Of a stretch of DNA of 64,000 nt, positions 8,344-16,072 are shown one piece after another. The notes beneath the pieces were generated by a model. That model ran no database searches, was not told the origin of the DNA, and saw only the letters and a program-made list of their open reading frames with translations. Origin of the DNA: Burkholderia sp. Bp8992 (GTDB taxonomy: Bacteria > Pseudomonadota > Gammaproteobacteria > Burkholderiales > Burkholderiaceae); NCBI RefSeq assembly GCF_003853705.1, contig NZ_QTQI01000012.1, forward strand, positions 155,801-219,800, given 5' to 3'. The translations under genes were made by a program, and so were the position numbers. The first letter of the stretch is position 1. Each line of letters opens with the position of its first letter.

Positions 8344-9105
8344 TTACCGGCCGCCGCCGACGTCGAGCAGGGCGCCCGTCGTGTAGGACGCCGCGTCGCC
8401 GAGCAGCCAGACGACCGCTTCGGCGATCTCCTGCGCTTCGCCCGCGCGGCCGAGCGGCGTTTGCACGCCGAGGCGGGCCGCCCGGCCCGGCTGGCCGCCG
8501 CTGGCGTGAATATCGGTCTCGATCAGGCCGGGGCGCACCGCGTTGACGCGCACGCCGTGCGGGCCGAGTTCCTTCGCGAGGCCGATCGTCAACGAGTCGA
8601 CCGCGCCTTTCGACCCCGCATAGTCGACGTATTCGTTCGGCGAACCGAGCCGCGACGCGATCGACGACACGTTGACGATCGCGCCGCCGCGGCCGCCACG
8701 GTCGATGGACAGCCGGCGCGCGGCTTCGCGGGCGCACAGGTACGCACCGAGCACGTTGGTGTCGAACATCCGCCGCAGCCGGTCGACCGGCATGTCGGCG
8801 AGCGGCATCGACGGCGCGACGATGCCGGCGTTGTTGACGAGCGCGTCGAGGCGTCCGAACGCGGCCATGACGGTGTCGAACATCGCGATGACGTCCGCCT
8901 CGTTCGCGACATCGCCCGCGACGATGCACGCGCGGCCGCCCGCGTCGCGCACGGCTTGCGCGGTGAGTTCGGCCGCTGCCGCGTCGCGTGCGTAATTGAT
9001 GCCGACGTCCCAGCCGCGTTCGGCCGCGAGCACGGCGGTCGCGCGGCCGATGCCGCGGCTCGCGCCGGTGATGAGGACGGCCTTGCGATCGGACGGTGCG
9101 GTCAT
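8344..9105 (-). CDS. Short-chain dehydrogenase/reductase (SDR)
   Basis: The 253-residue protein is a classical cytoplasmic SDR. The cofactor motif TGASRGIG lies at about residues 13-20, NNAG near 91-94, the catalytic serine in NVSSIAS, and the active-site Tyr and Lys in YAGSK. The C-terminus ends with the usual T-G-LLDVGGGR block. The substrate cannot be read from sequence; close relatives are often annotated glucose 1-dehydrogenase or 3-oxoacyl-ACP reductase without proof. It precedes the GT39 gene on the same strand with a 228-base spacer, so it is probably a separate unit. Confidence 0.88.
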   Translation of the reverse strand: MTAPSDRKAVLITGASRGIGRATAVLAAERGWDVGINYARDAAAAELTAQAVRDAGGRACIVAGDVANEADVIAMFDTVMAAFGRLDALVNNAGIVAPSMPLADMPVDRLRRMFDTNVLGAYLCAREAARRLSIDRGGRGGAIVNVSSIASRLGSPNEYVDYAGSKGAVDSLTIGLAKELGPHGVRVNAVRPGLIETDIHASGGQPGRAARLGVQTPLGRAGEAQEIAEAVVWLLGDAASYTTGALLDVGGGR

Positions 9106-9127
9106 GGCGTGCGGTTTCCGGTGACGA

Positions 9128-9709
9128 TTACTTCGCGGCGTCGGGCGCCCACTTGTCGCGGGCGGGCGGCTGGTAGCGGCGCAGCCGCTCGATCAGCGCG
9201 ACGGGCTCGGATTCGACACACAGCGCGTCGAAATAGGCCGGACGCATGAAGCCTTCGTCGACCGTATGGCGCAGCAGCGCGATCAACGGATCGTAGAACG
9301 AATCGATGTTGTAGACCGCGACGGGCTTGCGGTGATAGCCGAGCTGCGCCCACGTGTAGACCTCGAAGAGCTCTTCGAGCGTGCCGGCGCCGCCGGGCAT
9401 CGCGACGAACGCGTCGGAGAGGTCGGCCATCATCTTCTTGCGGTGGTGCATGTCGGGCACGACGTGCAGTTCCGACAGCCCCGTATGGCCGACTTCCTTG
9501 TCGACGAGCAGTTCCGGGATCACGCCGACCGCATGGCCGCCGGCAGCCATCACTTCGTCGGCGATCACGCCCATCAGGCCGACTCGGCCGCCGCCGTAGA
9601 CGAGCGTGAGGCCCGCATCGACGAGCGCGCGGCCGAATGCGCGCGCGGCGTCGGCATAGACGGGCCGCACGCCGGGCGACGAGCCGCAGTAAACGCAGAC
9701 TGCCTTCAT
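9128..9709 (-). CDS. LOG-family nucleotide 5'-monophosphate phosphoribohydrolase
   Basis: The 193-residue protein has the LOG signature MPGGAGTLEELFEVYTWAQLG and the N-terminal CVYCGSSPG and GGGRVGLMG blocks. LOG enzymes cleave the ribose phosphate from cytokinin nucleotides or other purine 5'-monophosphates; the bacterial enzyme may act on AMP-like nucleotides. The ATG at 9709 overlaps the TetR stop as ATGA, so the pair is translationally coupled. The family is often mis-annotated as lysine decarboxylase, an activity these proteins lack. Confidence 0.9.
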   Translation of the reverse strand: MKAVCVYCGSSPGVRPVYADAARAFGRALVDAGLTLVYGGGRVGLMGVIADEVMAAGGHAVGVIPELLVDKEVGHTGLSELHVVPDMHHRKKMMADLSDAFVAMPGGAGTLEELFEVYTWAQLGYHRKPVAVYNIDSFYDPLIALLRHTVDEGFMRPAYFDALCVESEPVALIERLRRYQPPARDKWAPDAAK

Positions 9710-10464
9710 TGCTTGGGATCCTTGGCGGGTGCCTGCCCGGTGACGACGGGGCTGTCGGCGGGGCGCGGCGAGCCGTCGCGCGGCGGCAGGTAGTCGGTGA
9801 ACTGGCGCTTCGGCAGCTTGCCCGAGACCAGGTCGTCGAACAGCTGGCGCGAACGGCCGCGCAGGTACGGCGCCATCACGGAGATCACGTGCATGCTGAC
9901 CTGGTGCAGTTCCTCGCGGATCGCGTCCTGGTCGTTGTATTTGCGCGGGTGCATCACGTACTGATACGACAGCCAGTAGGTCGAGATCACGGCCATGTTG
10001 GTGGCAATGACTTCGATCTCGGCGGGCGTGGCGACCATTTCCGCGTCGGACACGAGCAGCTCGCACATGTCGCGCGCGAAGCGCACCTTGTGGCTGATGA
10101 TCTGCTTGAAGTGCGTCTCGAGCGTGCGGTTGCGGGCGAGCAGGTCGTTGAGGTCGCGATACAGGAACCGGTAGGTCCACATGAAATCGGCCATGTACTG
10201 CAGGTACGACCAGGTTTCGTCGATCGTCGGACGGTGATCTTCAGGGAAGCGCAGCCGCCGTTCGATCTGCTGCTCGAACTGCGCGAAGATGCTGTTGATG
10301 ATGTCGTCCTTGTTGCGGAAATGGTAGTACAGGTTGCCTGGACTGATTTCCATTTCCTCGGCGATCGTCGTGGTCGTGACGTTCGGCTCGCCGATCTCGT
10401 TGAAGAGTTTCAACGACAACTCGAGAATCCGTTCGCGGGTGCGGCGGGGAGGTTTCGCTTCCAT
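9706..10464 (-). CDS. TetR/AcrR-family transcriptional regulator
   Basis: The 252-residue protein has an N-terminal TetR helix-turn-helix (about residues 9-55: RERILELSLKLFNEIG, then TTTIAEEMEISPGNLYYHF). A long helical ligand-binding domain follows, rich in aromatic residues (WSYLQYMADFMWTYRFLYRDL), and the tail is Pro-rich and probably disordered. It is upstream of, and overlaps, the LOG gene, so it may regulate its own two-gene transcript. The effector is unknown. The promoter should lie in the 205-base spacer 10465-10669, where I recognise no clear operator. Confidence 0.88.
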   Translation of the reverse strand: MEAKPPRRTRERILELSLKLFNEIGEPNVTTTTIAEEMEISPGNLYYHFRNKDDIINSIFAQFEQQIERRLRFPEDHRPTIDETWSYLQYMADFMWTYRFLYRDLNDLLARNRTLETHFKQIISHKVRFARDMCELLVSDAEMVATPAEIEVIATNMAVISTYWLSYQYVMHPRKYNDQDAIREELHQVSMHVISVMAPYLRGRSRQLFDDLVSGKLPKRQFTDYLPPRDGSPRPADSPVVTGQAPAKDPKQ

Positions 10465-10669
10465 GTCGTCCGGCCCTGTGTGTGCCGGACTGGCGGGCGC
10501 TGCAATCGATGCTGCGTGATTCGTCCGGCGCGGGTTGCTGTTCTATGTCTAGCGGACGATTATAAACCGGGGTTTCGCCCCACCGGGGCATTTCGTGATC
10601 GCGGCCCCGCGCGGCGCATGGTGCAGCGCCGCACGCGGGCGGCGCGCGACGCGTCCGCCCGATACCCGT

Positions 10670-11206
10670 CTAGAAGCCGAGCCAGTGTGCGACGACCGGG
10701 CCGAGCACGAAGCCCCACGTGGTCACGCACGCGAACAGCGCAACCGTCACGGCCGCGCTGCCGAGATCCTTCGCGCGCTTGGAGAGTTCGTGGCGCTCGA
10801 GCGAGATGCGGTCGATCGCGGCCTCGACGCTCGAGTTCAGCAGCTCGACGATCAGCACGAGCAGTACCGAGCCGATCAGCAACGCGCGCGACGCGGCCGG
10901 CACCGGCGCGAACGCACCGATCGGGAGCATCAGCGCGGCGAGCGTGAGTTCCTGGCGAAACGCGCTCTCCTCGCGGATCGCGACGCGAAAGCCGTTCAGC
11001 GAATGCTTGAGGGCGTACCACGCGCGCGTGATGCCGCGGTGGCGCTTGTACGGGTTCGGCGGCAGCGGCGACAGCTGGTCGTCGGGGCCGAGCGGCTCGT
11101 GCGCGTGCACGTCCGCTTCGGCGTGCGGCTCTTCCTCGTCGAACGGGCGGTGCCGTTGCGGCGTGGAGGCAGGGGGCGGGGTCTTGTCGTTCAGGTCTCG
11201 TTTCAA
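10670..11206 (-). CDS. dgkA: Diacylglycerol kinase (DgkA family)
   Basis: The C-terminal ~125 residues form a prokaryotic diacylglycerol kinase: an amphipathic ALKHSLNGFRVAIREESAFRQE segment, three membrane helices, and the catalytic ELLNSSVEAAIDR...KRAKDLGSAAV motif. The enzyme phosphorylates diacylglycerol to phosphatidic acid at the inner membrane. A ~50-residue acidic, Pro/His-rich extension precedes the domain and is unusual for the family. No ATG is available; the TTG at 11206 overlaps the glycosyltransferase stop (TTGA) and gives 178 residues. As third gene after PlcP-like and GT4 genes, it could recycle the diacylglycerol they handle. Confidence 0.87.
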   Translation of the reverse strand: MKRDLNDKTPPPASTPQRHRPFDEEEPHAEADVHAHEPLGPDDQLSPLPPNPYKRHRGITRAWYALKHSLNGFRVAIREESAFRQELTLAALMLPIGAFAPVPAASRALLIGSVLLVLIVELLNSSVEAAIDRISLERHELSKRAKDLGSAAVTVALFACVTTWGFVLGPVVAHWLGF

Positions 11207-12237
11207 ACGGCGGCACCTTCGGCTGGCGAGTACGCGGTCTTCGGCAGCGGCTTCAGATGCGACGCGAACTGCTCGGATGCCGCGCGCCACGAGAAGCGTT
11301 CCGCCCACGCGCGCGCAGTCGTGCGTTCGATCTTCAGCGCTTCGAGGCAGGCTTCCTGCAGGTCCTCGTGCATCGCGCCCGCGTCGCCGCCGCTGAGCAC
11401 GTCGATCGGGCCCGTGACGGGATACGCGGCCACCGGCGTACCGCAGGCGAGGGCTTCGAGCAGCACGAGGCCGAACGTGTCGGTGCGACTCGGGAACACG
11501 AACACGTCGGCCGCAGCATACACCTTTGCAAGCTCGCCCTGTGACAGCACGCCGAGATAGTTCGCCTCCGGATAGCGCGACTTCAGCTCCGCGAGCGCGG
11601 GGCCTTCGCCCGCGACCCACTTCGAGCCGGGCAGGTCCAGGCGCAGGAACGCCTCGACGTTCTTCTCGATCGCGACGCGGCCCACGTACAGGAAGATCGG
11701 CCGCGCGGTGTTGAGCACCTTCGAATCCATCGGCCGGAAGATGTCGAGATCGACGCCGCGGGTCCACAGCACGACGTTCGTGAAGCCGAATTTCTCGAGG
11801 TCCTGCTTGACGACCGGCGTCGGCGCCATCACCGCGAGCGACGGGCCGTGGAACCAGTGCAGGAAGCGATAGGTCGCCGCCAGCGGGATGCCGAAGCGCG
11901 CCTGCACGTATTCCGGAAAGCGCGTGTGGTACGCGGTCGTGTACGGCAGCTTGCGCGAGCGCGCGTAGCGCCGCGCGGCGAGGCCGAGCGGGCCTTCGGT
12001 CGCGATGTGCAGCGCATCGGGTGCGAACGCATCGATCCGCGCGCGCAGCTTGCGGTACGGCAGGATCGACAGGCGGATCTCGGGGTAGGTCGGGCAGGGT
12101 ATCGTGCGGAATTCCAGCGGCGTCAGCAGTTCGACGCGGTGGCCGAGCGCGGTGAGTTCGCGCGACGTGCTCTTCAGCGTGCGCACGACGCCGTTGACCT
12201 GCGGTTCCCACGCGTCGGTGACGATCATGATCTTCAT
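11203..12237 (-). CDS. GT4-family glycosyltransferase, candidate diacylglycerol glycosyltransferase (Agt-like)
   Basis: The 344-residue protein has the two-domain GT-B layout: an N-terminal acceptor domain beginning KIMIVTDAWEPQVNGVVRTL, as in SqdX/Agt/alpha-mannosyltransferase relatives, and a C-terminal nucleotide-sugar domain with VGRVAIEKNVEAFL and PSRTDTFGLVLLEALACGTPV (the E-x7-E motif). Between a PlcP-like phosphoesterase gene (29-base gap) and dgkA (overlapping), the best inference is glycosylation of diacylglycerol to a glycolipid. The family assignment is firm. The lipid acceptor is inferred from context and from reports that plcP and agt are neighbours in other proteobacteria. A mannosyltransferase for another glycoconjugate is the alternative. 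Confidence 0.83.
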   Translation of the reverse strand: MKIMIVTDAWEPQVNGVVRTLKSTSRELTALGHRVELLTPLEFRTIPCPTYPEIRLSILPYRKLRARIDAFAPDALHIATEGPLGLAARRYARSRKLPYTTAYHTRFPEYVQARFGIPLAATYRFLHWFHGPSLAVMAPTPVVKQDLEKFGFTNVVLWTRGVDLDIFRPMDSKVLNTARPIFLYVGRVAIEKNVEAFLRLDLPGSKWVAGEGPALAELKSRYPEANYLGVLSQGELAKVYAAADVFVFPSRTDTFGLVLLEALACGTPVAAYPVTGPIDVLSGGDAGAMHEDLQEACLEALKIERTTARAWAERFSWRAASEQFASHLKPLPKTAYSPAEGAAV

Positions 12238-12266
12238 CGCGGCTTTGTCCTGTAGGTAGGGTTGTG

Positions 12267-13205
12267 TCAGGCAGTGGCCTTGGCCTTGCGCGACGCGGTC
12301 TCCGACGGTGCGGTGCGCATCACCGTCCAGTAGACGATCTTCAGTTCGCCTTCCATCGTTTCGACGAGTGCGGACAGGCTTTCGACCCAGTCGCCGTCGT
12401 TGCAGTACAGCACGCCGTCGATGTCGCGGATCTCGGCCTTGTGGATGTGGCCGCACACGACGCCGTCGCAGCCGCGGCGGCGCGCCTCGTCGGTCATCAC
12501 GGTCTCGAACTGCGAGATGAAGTTGACCGCGTTCTTGACCTGGTGCTTCAGGTACTGCGACAGCGACCAGTACTGGAAGCCGAGCCGGCTGCGGATCCGG
12601 TTGAACCAGCGGTTCAGCACGAGGATCAGCGTGTACAGCGTGTCGCCGAGGTACGCGAGCCATTTCGCGTGCTGGATCACGCCGTCGAACAGGTCGCCGT
12701 GCACGATCCACAAACGTTTGCCCGCGAGCGTCGTGTGGAACGCCTCGCCGCGCACCTGGATGTCGCCGAACGCGAGATCGCAGAACTGCCGCGCGCCTTC
12801 GTCGTGGTTGCCGGGGATGTAGACGACCTGCGTGCCCTTGCGCGCCTTGCGCAGGATCTTCTGCACGACGTCGTTGTGCGCCTGCGGCCAGTACCAGCCC
12901 TTCTTCAGCTGCCAGCCGTCGATGATGTCGCCGACGAGGTACAGGTATTCCGAATCGTTGTGGCGCAGGAAGTCGAGCAGGTACGGCGCCTGGCAGCCGC
13001 TCGAGCCGAGGTGGATGTCGGACAGCCAGATGGTGCGGTACCGATGGGTGGACGGGTCGGGGTCGTCGTGCTGCGTGGTGTGCGCGGCAGGCGGTTCTTG
13101 CGACGCCAGGCCATCGGTGACAGCCGAGCCGGACAGGAAGGCGGTGGCGGCGCGGGCGCCGATAGGGTGACGGAACAGGGAGGTCGCGGACGTTTTCTGG
13201 CCCAT
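12267..13205 (-). CDS. plcP: PlcP-like metallophosphoesterase (candidate Pho-regulated phospholipase C)
   Basis: The 312-residue protein is a calcineurin-like phosphoesterase with all five metal motifs: SDIHLG, GDIIDGW, GNHDEG, VHGD and GHIHK. It also shares blocks such as GCQAPYLLDFLRHND and KGWYWPQAHNDVVQK with proteins annotated as UDP-2,3-diacylglucosamine pyrophosphatase-like, the group that holds the rhizobial and marine PlcP phospholipases C. PlcP releases diacylglycerol from membrane phospholipids during phosphate starvation. About 50 low-complexity residues precede the domain, so the exact start is less sure. A strong Pho-box match lies 47 bases upstream, and glycosyltransferase and kinase genes follow. 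LpxH-type lipid A hydrolase is the alternative, but the neighbours argue against it. Confidence 0.78.
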   Translation of the reverse strand: MGQKTSATSLFRHPIGARAATAFLSGSAVTDGLASQEPPAAHTTQHDDPDPSTHRYRTIWLSDIHLGSSGCQAPYLLDFLRHNDSEYLYLVGDIIDGWQLKKGWYWPQAHNDVVQKILRKARKGTQVVYIPGNHDEGARQFCDLAFGDIQVRGEAFHTTLAGKRLWIVHGDLFDGVIQHAKWLAYLGDTLYTLILVLNRWFNRIRSRLGFQYWSLSQYLKHQVKNAVNFISQFETVMTDEARRRGCDGVVCGHIHKAEIRDIDGVLYCNDGDWVESLSALVETMEGELKIVYWTVMRTAPSETASRKAKATA

Positions 13206-13251
13206 GCATGACTCGCGCCGGTTGACATTACCGGCATTCCGCCATGCGGGC

Positions 13252-13269
13252 GTGACTGTGCCATGACAG
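13252..13269 (-). promoter_or_regulatory. Pho box upstream of plcP
   Basis: Read on the minus strand the site is CTGTCATggcaCAGTCAC. It fits the PhoB direct-repeat consensus CTGTCAY-N4-CTGTCAY at 13 of 14 positions, with exact 4-base spacing. It ends 46 bases before the plcP ATG and points toward it. A convincing -10 at the canonical distance is not seen (CGGAAT at best). Confidence 0.72.
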
Positions 13270-13430
13270 TCACGAGACGTTCTTATTACGACCGTTGCAG
13301 GGTGTTTAGCAGTGAATCGATGGGCGTTGCGTAGCCTGCCGCACGGAACGGCCGACGGTTGTGCGGCAAGGCCGTCGGGCAGGGTGACGGAAGGCGGTAC
13401 GAGCGGTTTTCGTCTGGCGAATGCGGCGCG

Positions 13431-13937
13431 TCAGCGTGGTATGGCGACGACGCGTGTGCGCGCGATCCGGTCGTGCGGGAACTGGCGATCGCCATGCAGC
13501 CGGGCAGCGCCGGCCCAGATGACGACCCAGGCGGCCGTGAGCGCGAGCGTGACGGGCACCGACAGGCCGAGGAGCGGATGCAGCGCGAGCGGCGGCAGGA
13601 ACCACAGCCAGCCGAGCGCATAGCGGACGAGCGCGTGGCCGGCGCCCAGCGGCCGGCCGCTCGACGATTCGAGGCGCAGCCGCCAAGTCTTCATCGGCAG
13701 TGTCTGGCCGCCGTGGGTCCAGAACCACACGAAGTACGCGCCGACGACGAGCGCGATCCACGCGGCGAGCAGGTTGTGATGGACGAGGCCGTTGCGTTGC
13801 TGCGTCGCGAGGCTGAACGCGAGCCCGGCGAAGAACACGACGCCGAACAGCAGCACGCCTTCGTAGAGCAGCGCGGCGAGACGCCGCCGCACGGACGGTG
13901 TGGTGGTTGTGGTGTCGGGTGCGCGGGCGTTCGCCAC
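13431..13937 (-). CDS. RDD family membrane protein
   Basis: The 168-residue protein begins with a short polar N-terminus followed by SVRRRLAALLYEGVLLFGVVFF, the RDD-type start (Arg then acidic residues at the first helix). It has three to four transmembrane helices and a GGQTLPMKTWRLRL loop characteristic of the family. RDD proteins are inner-membrane proteins of mostly unknown role; some act in ion exchange. It is the last gene of the sigma factor-DUF3619-DUF3106-RDD operon, six bases after the DUF3106 gene. Confidence 0.85.
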   Translation of the reverse strand: MANARAPDTTTTTPSVRRRLAALLYEGVLLFGVVFFAGLAFSLATQQRNGLVHHNLLAAWIALVVGAYFVWFWTHGGQTLPMKTWRLRLESSSGRPLGAGHALVRYALGWLWFLPPLALHPLLGLSVPVTLALTAAWVVIWAGAARLHGDRQFPHDRIARTRVVAIPR

Positions 13938-13943
13938 GGCCGC

Positions 13944-14705
13944 TCAGGAGCCCTTGAACAGCGAGGGGGCGTCGGCGGGCGATACGGGCGCCACGGCGGG
14001 CGGTGCGGATGCGGTGCCGGCCGTCGACGAGGCCGGCACCGGCTGCGCGGCGGCGCCGGCCGACGCGGGCGCCGGTGCGGCGGCCGCGCCGCTTGCCGGA
14101 TGTTCGTGCGAATTGACGAGGCGACGGACGTCACGGTCGGCGACGGTCGGCGGTGCGCTGACGACGCTCGGCTTGCGGCGGCGCTCGGCGGCCGCGAGAC
14201 GTTCCTTCTGTTCCTCGGGGAGCTGCTGATAGGCCTTCCACGCGCGCTCGCGCGCCTGCGCGGACAGCTCCTTCGCGCTCTGGTAGTTCTCGCGCGCGAC
14301 GCGGCGCTGCTCGGGCGTCATCTTCGCCCATTCGGTCATCCGGTCCTGCAGGCGTTTCTGGTCATCGGGCGTCAACTTCGCGAAACGCGATGCGATCTTC
14401 AGCCATTTTCGCTTGCGGGCGTCGCTGAAGCCGTCCCATTGGTCGGCGAACGGCGCGAGAGCCGCGTGCTGGGCCGGCGTGAGGCGCGCCCACGACAGCG
14501 GGCCGGTGGCGGCCGGCAGCGGCAGGGGCAGCGGCGGGAGTTCGGTGGTCAGCCCGGTCGCGGCCGAGGCCGGCGCGGCGGGGCTGACGGCCGCGACGGT
14601 GGTCGTCGCGGGGGCCGGGTGGAATCGGGAATACGTGGCGACGTAGGAAACGGCGATCGCAATCACGCATCCGAAAAATACGGCCAGGCCGCGCTTCTGA
14701 CTCAC
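13944..14705 (-). CDS. DUF3106 domain-containing exported or membrane-anchored protein
   Basis: The 253-residue protein starts at a GTG (14705) preceded by GAGGGG. One N-terminal hydrophobic segment (about residues 7-24) is followed by an Ala/Pro-rich linker, then a DUF3106 core with repeated L-P-Q/E-R-R units (for example RLTPAQHAALAPFADQW and KLTPDDQKRLQDRM). The C-terminus is Ala/Pro-rich and probably disordered. The core resembles small periplasmic Spy/CpxP-like helical repeats, which is only a resemblance. It lies between DUF3619 and RDD genes in an ECF sigma operon, so it may be part of an envelope-stress response. Confidence 0.8.
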   Translation of the reverse strand: MSQKRGLAVFFGCVIAIAVSYVATYSRFHPAPATTTVAAVSPAAPASAATGLTTELPPLPLPLPAATGPLSWARLTPAQHAALAPFADQWDGFSDARKRKWLKIASRFAKLTPDDQKRLQDRMTEWAKMTPEQRRVARENYQSAKELSAQARERAWKAYQQLPEEQKERLAAAERRRKPSVVSAPPTVADRDVRRLVNSHEHPASGAAAAPAPASAGAAAQPVPASSTAGTASAPPAVAPVSPADAPSLFKGS

Positions 14706-14731
14706 CCGTGCGATCCCCTCGTTATTGTCTG

Positions 14732-15157
14732 TTAGTGAGCGCGCGAAAGATACGCGTTGAACCCGTGATCGAGATACGCGTTGAGCGGCAGGTCGTCGCT
14801 GAGCATCGCCGCGTCGATGTCGGCGAGTTCGGCGGTGCGCTGCATGTCTTCCCAGTAGGCGATGCCGACGAGCCCCGCGAGCAGCAGCGCCAGCGGCCAC
14901 GCGCGCAGCAGGCGGCGCGCGAACGACGCCTGCGGGCGGCTCGCGGGAGCCGTGCCGTAGGCGCCGGCCGCGCCGGCGAAGGCCGGCACGAACACCGGCG
15001 CGGTCGCGGCTTCGGGCTTCTTGCGCGCGAGCGCGGCCCGGCGGGCGACGGCCAGGCGGTCGGTGGTCGCGGCAGGCAGGGCGGCCGTGCGCTCGTCAAG
15101 CGCGCGGCGCACCTTCAGCGCGAATTCGTATTCTCGATTTGCGGGAGCGGAGCTCAT
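14732..15157 (-). CDS. DUF3619 family protein, possible membrane anti-sigma factor
   Basis: The 141-residue protein has a cytoplasmic-looking N-terminal half (REYEFALKVRRALDERTAALP), an Ala/Pro-rich linker, one transmembrane helix (about residues 85-103, LLRAWPLALLLAGLVGIAYW) and a short C-terminal tail ending in LPLNAYLDHGFNAYL. Its start overlaps the stop of the sigma factor gene (ATGA), so translation is coupled one-to-one. That position and single-helix topology are what one expects of a cognate anti-sigma factor. No zinc-binding anti-sigma HXXXCXXC motif is present, so the role is inferred from context. Confidence 0.82.
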   Translation of the reverse strand: MSSAPANREYEFALKVRRALDERTAALPAATTDRLAVARRAALARKKPEAATAPVFVPAFAGAAGAYGTAPASRPQASFARRLLRAWPLALLLAGLVGIAYWEDMQRTAELADIDAAMLSDDLPLNAYLDHGFNAYLSRAH

Positions 15158-15717
15158 AGCGTGATTCCTTTGGCCTTGAGCGCTTGCGCCAGTGTATGGG
15201 TGGCCCGCGAGCAGTGCGTCTTCACGCTGCCCTCGGAGCACCCCATTGCGGCGGCAGTCTCGGCGACATCCATATCTTCCCAATAACGCATCAGGAACGC
15301 TTCCCGTTGACGCGCCGGAAGCTTCTGGATTTCTTCGTCGATCAGGGCCAGAACCTGCTCTCTTTCGAGGCGGTGCTCGCTGCTCTCGACGCCCGCGTTG
15401 TCGTCCGCGGATTCGAGTGTTTCGAGCGGGTCGAAGTCTTCGTCGTCGGTATTGTTCAGCGACGAGAAGAGCGTGACCCAGGTGTTGCGGACTTTCTGCC
15501 GACGAAACCAGTCGTGGACCGTATTCTGCAGGATCCGTTGAAAAAGCAGCGGCAATTCGGCCGCCGGCCGGTCGCCGTACTTTTCGGCGAGCTTGATCAT
15601 CGCGTCCTGCACGATGTCGAGCGACGCATCGTCGTCACGCACGGCGTACGCGGCCTGCTTGAACGCGCGCCTTTCGACGCCCGCCAGAAAGTCGGCGAGT
15701 TCCTTGTCTGATGCCAT
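15154..15717 (-). CDS. RNA polymerase sigma factor, ECF (sigma-70 family)
   Basis: The 187-residue protein has a region 2 (AAYAVRDDDASLDIVQDAMIKLAEKYGD, then LPLLFQRILQNTVHDWFRRQKVR), an acidic linker (about residues 90-110) and a region 4 helix-turn-helix (LPARQREAFLMRYWEDMDVAETAAAMGCSEGSVKTHCSRATHTLAQAL). It should direct RNA polymerase to a small regulon and probably to its own promoter. The ATG at 15717 is the natural start. It heads a four-gene operon and is divergent from ilvB. Confidence 0.9.
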   Translation of the reverse strand: MASDKELADFLAGVERRAFKQAAYAVRDDDASLDIVQDAMIKLAEKYGDRPAAELPLLFQRILQNTVHDWFRRQKVRNTWVTLFSSLNNTDDEDFDPLETLESADDNAGVESSEHRLEREQVLALIDEEIQKLPARQREAFLMRYWEDMDVAETAAAMGCSEGSVKTHCSRATHTLAQALKAKGITL

Positions 15718-16072
15718 TCCGTGAAGGTATGCGCTGCGGGCCGCTGCGTGGTGAAAAAGGTCGAAAAATTTCGTAAAACCCGCGGATGCTATCAAATTTT
15801 CGTGCCGCTTGGCACCGGGGCGGGCGCTGCACGTTGCGCGCGAGCCGCGGCAGTGGGGCGCCGGGCGGCGTGCATGATGCGGTGCGGGATATTTTGCTTG
15901 ACGACCCAATCGCGACCCGCTATCGTCAGCGATTCGCAACATGAAGTGATGGTCTCATTTGAGGCTGGCCCAAGAAGCCCGCCCTTCAAACTGGACGCGC
16001 CGCTTGAACCCGAGCCACAAGCCCGGCAGAGAGCACCCGATCAATTTTTTGCCGAAAATTCGAAAGGTCAAA
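15718..16072. other. Divergent intergenic region between the sigma factor gene and ilvB
   Basis: The region holds the promoters of both genes. It is relatively AT-rich near 15755-15805. The ilvB promoter lies at 15898-15926, giving a transcribed leader of about 140 bases. I searched that leader for a short ORF rich in Ile, Val or Leu codons and for a terminator hairpin and found neither, so classical attenuation of ilvB is not supported. Confidence 0.6.
15898..15926 (+). promoter_or_regulatory. Sigma-70 promoter of ilvB
   Basis: A TTGACG -35 box (15898-15903), a 17-base spacer and a TATCGT -10 box (15921-15926). Transcription should begin near 15933. Confidence 0.6.

Noticed and set aside
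9128-9709. Annotation of the LOG-family gene as a lysine decarboxylase
   Set aside because: The PGGxGTxxE motif defines nucleotide phosphoribohydrolases; the decarboxylase label is a historical error.
12267-13205. Reading the metallophosphoesterase as LpxH of lipid A synthesis
   Set aside because: Its longer central region, the flanking glycosyltransferase and diacylglycerol kinase genes and the Pho box fit PlcP better, although only phylogeny or assay can settle it.
15933-16072. Possible Ile/Val/Leu leader peptide for ilvB
   Set aside because: The leader contains no short ORF enriched in branched-chain codons and no terminator hairpin.
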